Below are positions 23,501 to 32,440 of a stretch of DNA of 64,000 nucleotides, in pieces. The notes under the pieces are model-generated. The model made no database searches and was not told where the DNA came from. It worked only from the letters and a program-made list of their open reading frames with translations. Both the position numbers and the translations under genes were made by a program. The stretch spans positions 186,001 to 250,000 of the forward strand of contig JAJTUP010000073.1 of assembly GCA_021399435.1 (NCBI GenBank), read 5' to 3'. The stretch comes from Diaporthe sp. PMI_573. Taxonomy: Eukaryota > Ascomycota > Sordariomycetes > Diaporthales > Diaporthaceae. Each line of letters opens with the position of its first letter. Within the stretch, counting starts at the first letter, position 1.

Positions 23501-24460
23501 CAATTCAACCTCAACAACGCGTATAATCGGGCTACCAAATGCACGGCGAACCAACTGCTATACGGATTCAACCCGTCCCAGCTAAGCTCGCTGGCGGACG
23601 AATGCCCACCATTGCTCCGCGAGATGTACCAGGAGGAAGCCCAAATTGCTATCGCCGAGGCCCAGATGGCAGCCAAAATGCAATACGACCATAAACACCG
23701 GCGAAAACAGTTCCATCCGGGGGACTGGGTGTACATATCCTTAGGCAAAGGGTATAACCTACCAGGGCACCCTCCGCGAAAATTCTCCCAGCAGCGGATG
23801 GGACCAGTCCAAGTACAGGAGAAGGTGGGCGTACTAGCATACAAACTGCGGCTCCCACCACACATCAACGCTCACGACGTGGTTTCCGTGACGCAGTTGT
23901 CACCAGCACAGCCTCCAGCCTCGGACCCATACCACCGAGACCCCCCTTTTGGGGAGGCCGTGGAAGTAGAGGACGACCAGGGCGAAGGACTAGAGGCATT
24001 CAAACACTACGAAGTCGAGCGGATCATCCAGAGACGGGACCGCAAGGTTGGGAGAGGTGCTACCACGGTCGAGTACCTCATCAAGTGGGCGGACCACCCA
24101 AACCAGTACAACGTCTGGATGCCCGCTAAGCACATGCGGGCCGCGGAGCTGATTCAGGACTTCGAGGCACGGAGGGCACAAATGGCAGCCCTCCGTCAGC
24201 GTGCCCACGGCCTCGAAGCAAGGGAGCCACCATTGCCCAAGCCAGGCGAAGTCATCACCCCCCGAGGACCGCGTAAGGTCCTCGACCGTGTCGACCAGGA
24301 CGCGTCGCCGGCCAACCGGCCGGCGACAGCAAACAAAAGGGGACCACGGCAGGGACAAGGCCAAGGTGCCCAAGGGACCATGTCAGACGGCCATGCTGCC
24401 GTCGACCCGTCGCTCAGTCGAAACGCACGGGCCAATCGTAGGGCGGCAAGGCGCGTGTAA
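20582..24460 (+). CDS. Chromovirus pol: RT, RNase H, integrase, chromodomain
   Basis: An intact 1292-codon frame with no ATG at its beginning. It opens directly after ORF1 in the -1 frame, so it is probably translated as a fusion. Reverse transcriptase lies at about 200-400 with the catalytic FIDDMIVFS (Asp361-Asp362). RNase H at about 515-650 contains QLDAS, TELEV and LTDHAATVG. The integrase has an HHCC zinc finger (His767, His772, Cys802, Cys805) and a D,D-35-E core: Asp835, Asp908, Glu944. A chromodomain at about 1140-1195 (YEVERIIQRR, then EYLIKWADH) marks the element as a chromovirus and would direct integration to modified chromatin. No stops or frameshifts are visible. Confidence 0.93.
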   Translation: MFRPEQEGWVNSLVGRQTCGVMAVNQSPYPIRIRRNSRLGILSPFVSEHMSPTSWKLGVQAVVESMAHPPTNNLLPFSKTFDPTNLLNTLAGSHDIQTKDGTTAPPGAEPDAEHLETLPEREISEFREHLRPDGKLGISKSKDLPETKLPNGVHVYNGSLQFLDNAGKLVEEFRDIFEDNGPIDIPEDHQMRIPLAEGWQNHKIGKRPYYSSEEDRKLIDELMDGLHAKGRAEWVNTATPFGSPIFVVWRTVHGQRKGRIVVDLRALNKVTVPDAYPLPLQSEVIRKIRGKAYLSVVDASLFFYQFMVYPPHQDRFTVVSHRGQERFKVAIMGFRNSPAHVQRYMDHLLRPHRAFATAFIDDMIVFSDSAAEHIRHLRTVFKLFQDKNISLSSKKSFLGYPSVELLGFRVDGLGLYNTSDRIKTIRELRFPATLQQLEKFIGLAGYLRHLIPRYSQRVNPLQRRKTAMLSVARTDGKLPKGSSRKQYTRRADFTPTKEELNAFTDLQAALTGPNALFHQDPDRPLFIQLDASKEVGFSGICFQLADGQTWDGKSPIPRAWIRPVLYLSKTLNTAERKYWPTELEVACLVWLVRKLRTIIGSNRVQPVHILTDHAATVGIVNQTSMETVDKTKMNLKLVLASEYLSQHQLDVHHIPGTTNIIADALSRLPTYQQPVEDEGVLDNLLEFAIHSMSETKIDPDFKEQLLAAYSEHKRWSQIIQQLRQSDSEAKLPFTLDGRGLLYLREFTGKHRLCIPSPVADTLIAEAHDSKHHFGVDRVYHDLTDLYVIKNCKRKIAHYIDNCPVCSVNRNDNQKPLGEMQPILSPPTPFHTISIDFVTSLPDVPAALTPWQLPRAPFFDAFMSVTDKYSKASLIIPGNAIYTATDWATIMLRTLYLSNWGIPKRIISDRDRKFMSEFWQGLWQHLQTKLLFSTAWHPQTDGQSEVKNRTVEIAIRMWATTNPDSEWTDIIPSLQFNLNNAYNRATKCTANQLLYGFNPSQLSSLADECPPLLREMYQEEAQIAIAEAQMAAKMQYDHKHRRKQFHPGDWVYISLGKGYNLPGHPPRKFSQQRMGPVQVQEKVGVLAYKLRLPPHINAHDVVSVTQLSPAQPPASDPYHRDPPFGEAVEVEDDQGEGLEAFKHYEVERIIQRRDRKVGRGATTVEYLIKWADHPNQYNVWMPAKHMRAAELIQDFEARRAQMAALRQRAHGLEAREPPLPKPGEVITPRGPRKVLDRVDQDASPANRPATANKRGPRQGQGQGAQGTMSDGHAAVDPSLSRNARANRRAARRV

Positions 24461-24545
24461 ACAATTCACCGTCAACACACGGTGAATTCACACGCGACCC
24501 AAGCAACCACCCACCGCCTTCCTCACCGTCTTGTCGTGAATTCAC
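24461..24545 (+). repeat. GTGAATTCAC-type palindromes after pol
   Basis: Just after the pol stop the sequence carries AATTCACCGT, CGGTGAATTCAC and GTGAATTCACAGCG, the same word that fills the LTRs and the leader before ORF1. Two more copies lie at 25367-25385. Confidence 0.8.
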
Positions 24546-24686
24546 AGCGCATTCCCATACCATTCACGAACACTGCTCACCATCTGCTCCGCCTGTCTGT
24601 ACCACGCTGCCCGCCCTGTACCATCACGGCTTGCCCGCCCGTCCAAACCTCACGCCCGTCAGCGGCGACGAACCATCCTCGCATAA

Positions 24687-25370
24687 GCCGCAACAAGTTG
24701 CCGACCAGCCCGCGTTGCCACGGCCCTCCCGCCATTCGGTCTGAACCATACCCACGACACTCCCACGTCCAGAGACCCCGGCGTGGACCAGCCTCGTCGA
24801 AGCCGCGCCGACGAGTATCGTCGCCTGGTGGCCGAGCCGTGCAAGGCCGGCAAACTCTCCCTCCAAGGGTACCGTTGGGCTGCGTACTTGTACGGCGGAG
24901 AAACAGGTGTGTCGCTTCGAACGTACACCACGACCGGCCGATACGACAGCCTGTTGGCTCGCCGAACCGGCGGCTGCGCGGCGTTCCGACAATCTCTCCA
25001 CGACGAAGGCTACAACGGCCTGCCTGACCGCGATGTTGAGTGTAACATCTACGTACCTCGCGACATTCTGCCCGACTTCCCCATTGGCCGAGCCATCCCC
25101 GAGTACCTGGCGCAGGAATACATCCACCAGTACCCAATCCCGCGATGGGTCGACCGCAACAGCCCGCTGTACCGCGGCTGGAAGCTTTGGCGCCCACCCA
25201 TGGAAGGGCGAGCAAACAGTCGCGGAGCTCCCACTAACCAGCGAAGCAGACCAGGCGTACATGCCAACCACCTCCTGCCCCCGAATACTACCACCCAAGC
25301 CTATACCTACACCATCAACACAATAGGTTTCACTCTGGTTTCGCTGCCTTTTCAGGACATTACTGCGTGA
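24687..25370 (+). CDS. Chromovirus ORF3 of unknown function
   Basis: A frame open for 228 codons lies between pol and the 3' LTR, in a different frame from pol. It has protein-like composition: ADEYRRLVAEPCKAGKLSLQ, then GYRWAAYLYGGETGVSLRTY, then ECNIYVPRDILPDFPIGRAI. No ATG occurs in its first part; the first near-cognate candidate in the better-looking stretch is GTG at 24783. There is no signal peptide or transmembrane helix, so it does not look like an envelope protein. It could be a captured host segment or an accessory ORF expressed by splicing. Function unknown. Confidence 0.5.
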   Translation, partial: AATSCRPARVATALPPFGLNHTHDTPTSRDPGVDQPRRSRADEYRRLVAEPCKAGKLSLQGYRWAAYLYGGETGVSLRTYTTTGRYDSLLARRTGGCAAFRQSLHDEGYNGLPDRDVECNIYVPRDILPDFPIGRAIPEYLAQEYIHQYPIPRWVDRNSPLYRGWKLWRPPMEGRANSRGAPTNQRSRPGVHANHLLPPNTTTQAYTYTINTIGFTLVSLPFQDITA

Positions 25371-25551
25371 ATTCCTTGTGAATTCATCTACCCCCTTTTT
25401 TTTCATCACATACTCTGGATGAACTTAGCTAGGGGTCAACGAGAAGGGGCTTCGCCCGACGTGGCTACATGAACCCCTCGGAGTTCATCCGCCCGTTGGT
25501 TGCATATACCGGATGGACTTGGGTGGAGCCAAGTCATTTTGAGCGAGGAAT

Positions 25552-25733
25552 TGATGCACCCCACGGTGCATCACTGGTGAATTTCCCGTGAATTCACCGT
25601 GAATCCATTCGTTCACGGTGAATTCACGGTGTATTCACTGTTAATTCACCGTGTATTTATATAGTTAGGGAATCCTCCGTGAATTCTCTGTGAATTCAGG
25701 AGGGCATCGTTTTACAATATTATTTTCCCATCA
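25552..25733 (+). repeat. 3' LTR of the chromovirus
   Basis: 182 bp, identical to the 5' LTR. It is preceded by the short purine-rich GAGCGAGGAA (25541-25550), a weak polypurine tract candidate. Confidence 0.93.
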
Positions 25734-26400
25734 CTTGTGCAATCTAAATAAATAGCCCCTTTCCCCTAGTGGGTTACCAGTGGCTCTGATTACGTTGAAA
25801 TGGCCTGCTTGATGAGCCCCGTCGCCATCACACCCCTCATCCTGGCTCGGCGACTCTCCTTCCCTGAAGTCAGTCCGTCACAAATGTGGTTGGCCGAGGC
25901 ATGTGGAGTAGACGCGTCAATTGTGGAAGGTGGCATCTCTGCACCTACGGAAGTCTCGGCTCCTATCGAAGTCTCGGCGCCAAGCAGCATTTGTCGAGAA
26001 ATCCATTCTTTTTCTAATGGGAATCAGTCGTTTTCCTTGTTGACCATGTCCAGTGTTGTTGGGTGAAGTTCCACAGCAGTCAGATTCTTCTGCGCCGGGT
26101 CCGATCTTCCTGCGCCGGGTCCGATCTTGATGGTTTTCACACTGTGTTTTAGCACTGCCTGCATTCCCGTATCCAGAAAATCTATGACTCTTCCACTGTG
26201 GACTACCCATTAGCAATTCAAAATCTTTTTGAGGTCAAACAGGGGGAGGTCGAACAGGTGTAGGATGCAAGAGGAATACAAAAAGCCCACGCACAACCTT
26301 CCATCACTTCTGCCCTTTTCGACAGCCACTCATTAATAACATTGTCCCTCTCAAGTACACAAAAAAACTCTCACAAGCTGCAGAAAATAATACACGCACC
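25734..26400. other. Upstream region of the PRISE reductase gene
   Basis: No gene seen. A 20-base unit (CTGCGCCGGGTCCGATCTT-like) is duplicated in tandem at about 26088-26127. The 120 bp before the ATG at 26401 are A/C-rich with CACAA runs, as is usual for fungal 5' leaders. Confidence 0.4.
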
Positions 26401-27705
26401 ATGTCCTCGTCCTCCCAACTTCGCCGCGTCGGCATATACAGGAACTTGCCGACCTACAACAAGTCCGTCACGGGTCTTCGCGCCATTATCACCGGAGCAA
26501 ATGGGATTTCTGGCTTCAACACGATGCGAGCCCTGCTAGACAGCCCGCAGCGCTGGGAGAAAATCTATGCGCTGTCTCGCCGGTCGCCGGAACCGGACAT
26601 GATGGACATGTTGAGTCCTGAGGCTCGCTCTCGCATCACATTCGTTGCCTGTGATTTCACCGAAGACCCTGCTTCCATCGCCAAGACTCTTCAAGCCGCC
26701 GGCGTCAGCGCCGACTACGTCTTCTTTTACTCTTACATTCATAAGGAATGGTCCGCGGCTGAGGCCTTGGTCGATTGCAATGTGCCTCTGCTGAGCGGAT
26801 TTCTTGAGAGTCTTGAGCTCTCGGGCATCAGACCCTCACGGTTTGTGCTCCAAACCGGTGGGAAGAACTACGGGGTCCACATTGGGCGGACGCCCGTCCC
26901 GTTGCTAGAGTCTGACCCTCAACCGCGTCACCTCCGGCCCAACTTCTACTACGATCAGGAGGATATCCTCAAGTCCTACTGTGAGAAGCAGGGCTCCTCA
27001 TGGAACGTTATCAGGCCAGCTGCTGTCGTCGGGTCGTCGTCGCACGCGGGAATGAATTGCCTCTACCCTTTCGCCGTTTACGCTGCGGTACAAGCTCGCA
27101 AGTGCGAGCCCCTCTGTTTTGGTGGTAACTGGGAGGAGTGGGAGCACGAATACTACCACTGCTCTGCAAGGATGACCGGGTATCTGAGCGAGTGGGTTGC
27201 ACTGGAGGTAGGATGCGCAAATGAGGCGTTCAACTCGCAAGACGGAGGGCCTCTTACTTGGCAACGATTCTATGACGAACTGGCTCGCTGGTACGGCGCC
27301 AAGGGCGTGGTACCGCCGGCGGACGACGACTCTCAGTTGAAGACGGTACTTTACGGGGCCGGAGGCAAAGAGTGCCCGCTCGGGTACGGACCGCCCCTGT
27401 CGCGCAAGACAAGCTTCACGCTGGAGGAATGGTCTCGGAACGAAGAAAACCACGCAATCTGGCTTGCCATCATGAAGGAATCTAATGGTACAGTCAAGTA
27501 CGATCCGTTTTTACAACCCGGCGAATTTGTCATTGGCGACTTGGCGATTTCACGCTATGGCAGTGTTAGCCTAAACAAGGCTAGGAGGTTTGGCTGGACA
27601 GGATTCGTCGACACAATGGAGACAATCTTCGAAATGTATGCAGAGTTGGAGAAGCTTGGCATGTTACCGGCCATGCAGGCGGAGTCTGCCCGTCCGCTGT
27701 TCTGA
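26401..27705 (+). CDS. PRISE-type NAD(P)H-dependent reductase (SDR, iridoid synthase/progesterone 5-beta-reductase-like)
   Basis: An uninterrupted 434-aa protein, about the usual length for fungal members. A Rossmann motif TGANGISG is at residues 31-38. The PRISE signatures follow: VLQTGGKNYGVHIG with Lys155, then RPNFYYDQEDIL with Tyr183/Tyr184, the Lys and Tyr thought to be catalytic in this family, and the IRPAAVVG strand. The family reduces enone or enal substrates with NADPH. The actual substrate here cannot be read. No signal peptide or membrane segment. The start is the ATG at 26401 because an A-rich leader precedes it. It converges on the monooxygenase gene 680 bp away and may belong to one pathway with it. 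Confidence 0.9.
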   Translation: MSSSSQLRRVGIYRNLPTYNKSVTGLRAIITGANGISGFNTMRALLDSPQRWEKIYALSRRSPEPDMMDMLSPEARSRITFVACDFTEDPASIAKTLQAAGVSADYVFFYSYIHKEWSAAEALVDCNVPLLSGFLESLELSGIRPSRFVLQTGGKNYGVHIGRTPVPLLESDPQPRHLRPNFYYDQEDILKSYCEKQGSSWNVIRPAAVVGSSSHAGMNCLYPFAVYAAVQARKCEPLCFGGNWEEWEHEYYHCSARMTGYLSEWVALEVGCANEAFNSQDGGPLTWQRFYDELARWYGAKGVVPPADDDSQLKTVLYGAGGKECPLGYGPPLSRKTSFTLEEWSRNEENHAIWLAIMKESNGTVKYDPFLQPGEFVIGDLAISRYGSVSLNKARRFGWTGFVDTMETIFEMYAELEKLGMLPAMQAESARPLF

Positions 27706-28387
27706 AGCCATGAATATACGGAGTAGATTTCGGAGATCTTGTACATAGGCAAACTAGTGACAGCAACCTGGTGCGGGAAAAATGAGAGAAGGGCACTATA
27801 ACCTTGCCGTTTCACGCGTGAGTGTGAGAAGTCAACCTGGAAACAGCCCGTCGCTGAATGCGTCGTGGCGCTCGGTCGGCCCATTGCGGAGCGGGAAAAT
27901 GACCGGATGTCTCAGGCAAGTAAAACCGGCCTAATGAAAAAAAAAGAAAAGGGTATTCGCAGACCCTCTTTCGGAGGCTCGCGGACCCTTTGTAGACTAA
28001 GCCCAGCTACGGCTGATCAGATTATGCCATTTGACTGAGCGCACCACCTACCTAGGGTAGGTTTTTAATGTGAAATTGATCGAAATTGTCAAGCATTAGT
28101 TGAGTTGACGAAGCGTTGGTGGGAAGGAGGGTAAATGTTGATGGGAAAAGAGCATGGACAGGTGCTGTAGGTGAGGCTGTGAAGAGCACTATTGTGGGTG
28201 GTAGTAAATTGAGCGGAAATGGTGTTGTCTATTTGGCTGTGGTGCTGCTCAGCCACAGAAACTTGCCTGGCACCGAATTTGGTCGTACATCTCTAAATAG
28301 TACTACTTATACAAACTACTTGTACCAAGGAGTTTGTAACAAGGTGTGGTGTAGTTATCAAGACAAAGTTGCACACTCCTTGGTACA
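27706..28387. other. Convergent 3' region between reductase and monooxygenase genes
   Basis: No gene supported. It contains a short imperfect repeat (CAGACCCTCTTTCGGAGGCTCGC at 27960 onwards) and probably both 3' untranslated regions. Confidence 0.4.
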
Positions 28388-30084
28388 TCACATCCAATCA
28401 CCTTCATCTTCCACATTTATTCCCTTCTCAGAAGCTTCCAAGAGCTCCTGGACTGACCACGGCTTGTATGTGTAGCCAGGAACATGATTCGTGCTGACAA
28501 ATGGCGTGCCTTTGAGCAGGTGCTCTGCAACCGCATCATAATTCTCCAACGCGTATTGTTCAGGGTCATGTTGAACAAGCCATTTCCTGTGGAACATTTT
28601 GCCAAGGATCTCAGGATTCTTCATGACGAAATCCCAATCTGTCTTGTGAAGTGATTCGCGATTGACAAACCCCAACTTTTGGGCAGCGGAGACTCGCTCA
28701 AACCTGTAAAGAACTAGTCAGATTCTGATCATAGCTTGTTGTATCCGGTCCATAAACATTGTCAGGTCTCGAAACCCATACTGAGCCTCCAAATCTAATC
28801 GGCGAAAGGTGTCTGTCAGGATTTTGATGACTGCACCTACCTCAGTTTGTTGTGCACTCTTGTCGCCAGAGTCAAGTTGTCCTTTCCGGCTTTTTCCAAA
28901 CAGACAGCCAGAGTCCAAGCATCTTCCATCGCCATAGTGGCCCCAGAACCGGAGGTCGGCAGGAATGGGTGTGCAGCATCGCCTAGTTGGACAACACGGC
29001 CACCCTTTGATACCCACTGCGGCTGTGGGTCACGCCACATCATCTTCCAGTCGTATACAGTATCATTTGGCACAGCCTTGATGAGCTCTACGACGTATGG
29101 GTCCCAGCCCTTGACAGCCTCAAGAGCGTTAGCGGTCGTGGTAGGCTTAGACCAGCTCTCTTCAGCGTCACTGTTGTGATCCTATGTCGACTGTCAATAT
29201 GAATGGAGGGAGCAGGAAGATTTAGCAAATAAAGGATACACACCCTGCAGGTAAGCATCCAGCACATTTCTTCTCCAACCATGCAACTCATGAAGTGAGA
29301 ATCCGGGCCTGCGTGGAAGAATCCACCATTCTCCCCGCGCTCCTTCTTCTCTTGGAGAGCTGCGGCGACGGCAGGGTATTTGAGCGCCTCTTTCGTGGGG
29401 TATGTGATTCTGTACACGACAAACCCAGAACTAACAGGGGCGGTGTTGCTGCCTTCGAACAATCTCCACGATTTTGAGCCTATACCATCAGAAGCAATCA
29501 CAAGATCGGCTGTGAACTTGCGACCATCGGTCAAGATGACTCCGCCCTGACTTTCGGTCTCGAAGAAGTCCTGTGCCGCTGCGTTGTACTCGATTGGTAC
29601 ACCTTGTTCCGCGGCACACTCCGCCAAGACGGTGTGGAGGTTTCCGCGGCTGATGAGCATAGACTGGGCATTTGCGTCACCGTAGACGAGCGGCGCGATG
29701 GGAGTCCCGTCCCATTTCTTGAACATGCCTTGTGCATTCGGTGCAACCTTTTGCACACGGTCCAAGAAGCCAGACCATTTCTTTGGTGCTCGAGTAGCCG
29801 AGTTTGAGACGAGAAGCATCTCACCTGCGTTAGAAATTAATTAGTCATTCTATCAGGTAAACACGCCATTTCTCCATCTTCTTCTATCATGTTGAGGGAT
29901 AAAGATCCCAAGACGTGACATCTGATGTGTCCTGCTTGTGCTTACCACTTGAAGCTGCATTTGGTCGCCGCTCGAAGACCCGAACTTTGTGGCCCCTGAG
30001 GTGAGCCTCAGTCGCAAAAGACAGACCTCCAATTCCGCCCCCAACAACGATGATAGAAAGTGGTTGCTCTGTAGACGAAACCAT
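28388..30084 (-). CDS. FAD-dependent monooxygenase, salicylate hydroxylase-like
   Basis: Four exons on the minus strand (30084-29946, 29824-29244, 29181-28841, 28703-28388), joined by introns of 121, 62 and 137 bp with GT-AG ends and matching phases, give 458 aa. Motifs of class A flavin monooxygenases are all present: GxGxxG for FAD (Gly15, Gly17, Gly20 in VVGGGIGGLSF), the DG motif (Asp159-Gly160 in VIASDGIGS), and the GD motif (Gly307-Asp308 in VQLGDAAHPFLPTSGSG). Such enzymes hydroxylate aromatic or polyketide substrates using NAD(P)H and oxygen. It is transcribed away from the VOC gene across a 608-bp shared upstream region. No inactivating change is visible. Confidence 0.88.
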
Positions 30085-30692
30085 GGTGAGTTTGGTGATG
30101 ACGTGACAAAGGTTTGCAGGTTGTTGTTGAATCATAAGTCCAGTGTCTGCTTTGACCAAGGTTTATATTCTTGTGCCAGGCGGAATGTCGGGGTCAACTA
30201 GGGCGACCAGATCGGTCTTTGCGACATGTGTCGTACAACGACTCATGTGCCACCTGGCATACTTTGCATGGTGGCGCCTGCCAAGCTGAACGGGGCGAAA
30301 GCCCGGACGGCCTTTTCGGGAACTTGTGAGAGAGAGAGTAGCAGATGCAAGATTCACCGCCCCGTGGCTCGGTCTTTTCCTCCCCGCTCGGCCCTGTTAG
30401 GCACTCTCTGCCCCACTCAACGGGAAACCATACCCACCCTTACCGCCGGTCCAAAGTTGGCTTCCCACCCGACCTCCCGAGGTCACTTCTTCAGAAGAGA
30501 TGTAAAGGGCTATATCTGTGAACTTTTAAACAAACAGCTTTGCAGATTTGTCGCTAATGCGCTGGCACCAAAACTTGCAAATCTTCAGCACTCTACCGCA
30601 CAGGATACTTAAACTGCTCACGCCTTGCTCACCTCCCCGGCCATTCAACTACATCTCGTTTTGCGTGAGAGCAGGTGTGAGAGCATTCCAAA
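30085..30692. promoter_or_regulatory. Shared upstream region of the monooxygenase and VOC genes
   Basis: 608 bp lies between two divergent start codons, a size typical for a bidirectional fungal promoter. No certain operator was found. The function is inferred from gene orientation only. Confidence 0.45.
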
Positions 30693-31181
30693 ATGGCGCG
30701 TGTCCAGCATATGGCTATACGGGTCTCCGATGTCGAGCGCTCCACGGCCTTCTACGTCCAGACCTTCAAGGGCAAGCAGTCCCTCAACCCCTACGTGAAC
30801 GACAAGAATTTCACCGAGCTGCTCTTCGGCCTCAAAAACACTGTGTTTCGGATCGGCTTTGTCGAGTTGCCTGACGGTTTCGGCCTTGAATTATTCCAGT
30901 TCATACCGGACGCCAACCCAACCATCGGTGTCCCTCAAGCCCAGGCCTCTTTTATGCACTTCGCCATCAAGGTTGACGACATCGATGCAACACTGGCACG
31001 CGCAGTTGCCGCCGGGGGCAAGGCACTCTCACCCCCAGCGCCCTGGGCGCCGAGCGACCCGGCCAAATACGTTTACCTTGAGGACCCTGACGGGAACGTC
31101 CTCGAACTTAACGATGGTACTTGGGGTCGGATCCTTACCTCGGCGATCGAGCTTCACCCGGAAGCTGCATTGGGTTCCTAA
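30693..31181 (+). CDS. VOC-family (glyoxalase/bleomycin-resistance fold) protein
   Basis: An intact 162-aa single-exon frame. The two beta-alpha-beta-beta-beta halves of the vicinal oxygen chelate fold are visible, with a complete metal-binding quartet at expected positions: His6 (VQHMAIRV), Glu66 (GLELFQF), His89 (FMHFAIKV) and Glu138 (DGNVLEL). Such proteins act as isomerases, lyases, dioxygenases or ring-opening enzymes, or bind metabolites. Here the neighbouring monooxygenase and reductase suggest a role in a small-molecule pathway, which is inference. Substrate unknown. The ATG at 30693 gives the usual start directly before the first strand. Confidence 0.88.
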   Translation: MARVQHMAIRVSDVERSTAFYVQTFKGKQSLNPYVNDKNFTELLFGLKNTVFRIGFVELPDGFGLELFQFIPDANPTIGVPQAQASFMHFAIKVDDIDATLARAVAAGGKALSPPAPWAPSDPAKYVYLEDPDGNVLELNDGTWGRILTSAIELHPEAALGS

Positions 31182-31567
31182 GCTGAGCTCTCGGACTGAC
31201 GCACATGAACTTACTAGAGCTCTGTCCGCCGCAACTGGCTTCCATTTGTTAAATAGACGTTGTCCAGTACTCACGCACCGAGGTCGGTTTGGCAACGGGG
31301 TTTATGGGTTCTTTGCAATGTAGAGTATCTCATTGTGTGTAGCCGGACCCTCGACAACTATATTTGCTGTTTCAAGTGATGTTCAAAAAAGCTGTATCTT
31401 TTGAAGTAGTTGTTACTTGTGACTACAGGTAAACTTACGGTGATTTATTGTGAACCGAAAATTCCTCGTGAATTTGCCGTAAAGTACTCTCTAAGATAAC
31501 ATCAGCCAACGTTCACTCACCCATCAATTTCTTTCCACCCGCCCAATACCTTGTTTTCTAAACAAAC
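31182..31567. other. Intergenic, with repeat-related sequence near its end
   Basis: No gene. Around 31500-31560 there is GCCAACGTTCACTCACCCATC. A related copy (GCTAACGTCCAGTCACCCATC) stands on the other side of the hairpin at 32093-32113, so the hairpin has flanking direct repeats. Confidence 0.5.
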
Positions 31568-32003
31568 TAACGTGGTTTACCACCCAGCCGGTCATATCAC
31601 CCAGCCGGTCAGTTTTTTTACATACAAAAAACGTCCGTGCCAACCCTACCAACTTCTTCAAACTAGGCCTAATTTGGATGCAAATTTCAGTATCGATTAG
31701 GATTTATATAATAAAGTTACATTTTAAATATTAAAGTTCTAACTTTTAAATATAATTAGTTATATCGGAAAAACTAAATTACAGAGGTCTTTTTTAGTTT
31801 TTCCAATATAACTAATTATATTTAAAAGTTAGAACTTTAATATTTAAAATGTAACTTTATTATATAAATCCTAATCGATACTGAAATTTGCATCCAAATT
31901 AGGCCTAGTTTGAAGAAGTTGGTAGGGTTGGCACGGACGTTTTTTGTATGTAAAAAAACTGACCGGCTGGGTGATATGACCGGCTGGGTGGTAAACTACG
32001 TTA
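31568..32003. repeat. 436-bp near-perfect inverted repeat (foldback/MITE-like)
   Basis: Two arms of about 212 bp, 31568-31779 and 31792-32003, are nearly perfect reverse complements around a loop of about 12 bases. Ends read TAACGTGGTTTACCACCC and, reversed on the right, TAACGTAGTTTACCACCC. Within each arm CACCCAGCCGGTCA is repeated twice. The centre is very AT-rich. No transposase lies inside. The open frame at 31910-32155 runs through one arm and is not a gene. Confidence 0.92.
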
Positions 32004-32440
32004 CTTACATTTCAAAGTATCTTTTTACCCTATGTGAAAAAGTCTCCATAGAGCTATTTTCTCTAATATTAAGATACTTAAGGTACAAAGTAGCTAACGT
32101 CCAGTCACCCATCTGTTTCGTCCACTCACCCATCATTTTTCGGCCGCCCACCTAGTAGAAAAGAATGGTTGTATACATCTAACATTTTAAAAATAAAAGA
32201 CGATTGCGATGACAATATGTAGGTCGGCCATCCTTACGTACGTACGTACTAAAAGGTCAAAATATAAAGGTATAAAGAAGTGTATAGATTTAAGGTTGAA
32301 GGTCTGGCCCATAGGCGGTGAGGTGCCTAGCTATGGTATCAAACCTTGATAACTAAGTACTAGCTAGCTAGGCGCTAGGTAGCGCCAGCTGGTAAGTAAA
32401 TCTATAGACCTTAAAACTCCGAATCTGAGCAGTACCTATA
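32004..32440. other. AT-rich sequence without a gene
   Basis: Holds the second flanking direct repeat (32093-32150) and an ACGT-rich run (TACGTACGTACGT at about 32237). No coding frame. Confidence 0.45.

Larger units (their letters stand above)
17531..25733 (+). mobile_element. Ty3/gypsy chromovirus LTR retrotransposon
   Basis: An 8203-bp element with identical 182-bp LTRs (17531-17712 and 25552-25733) that begin TG and end CA. Inside are a gag-like ORF, a long pol ORF (RT, RNase H, integrase, chromodomain) and a third ORF. Identical LTRs imply a young insertion or gene conversion. The 5-bp flanks, GAAGG on the left and CTTGT on the right, do not match, so no target duplication is visible. 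It separates the AflR/AflJ remnants from the reductase/monooxygenase/VOC genes. Confidence 0.93.

Noticed and set aside
20551..24435. Many long antisense ORFs inside the chromovirus
   Set aside because: They mirror the GC-rich coding sequence of pol and have no motifs.
24687..25370. ORF3 as an envelope gene
   Set aside because: No signal peptide, transmembrane helix or cleavage motif is visible.
31910..32155. Plus-strand ORF of 81 codons
   Set aside because: It runs through one arm of the hairpin and ends in AT-rich sequence; not a gene.
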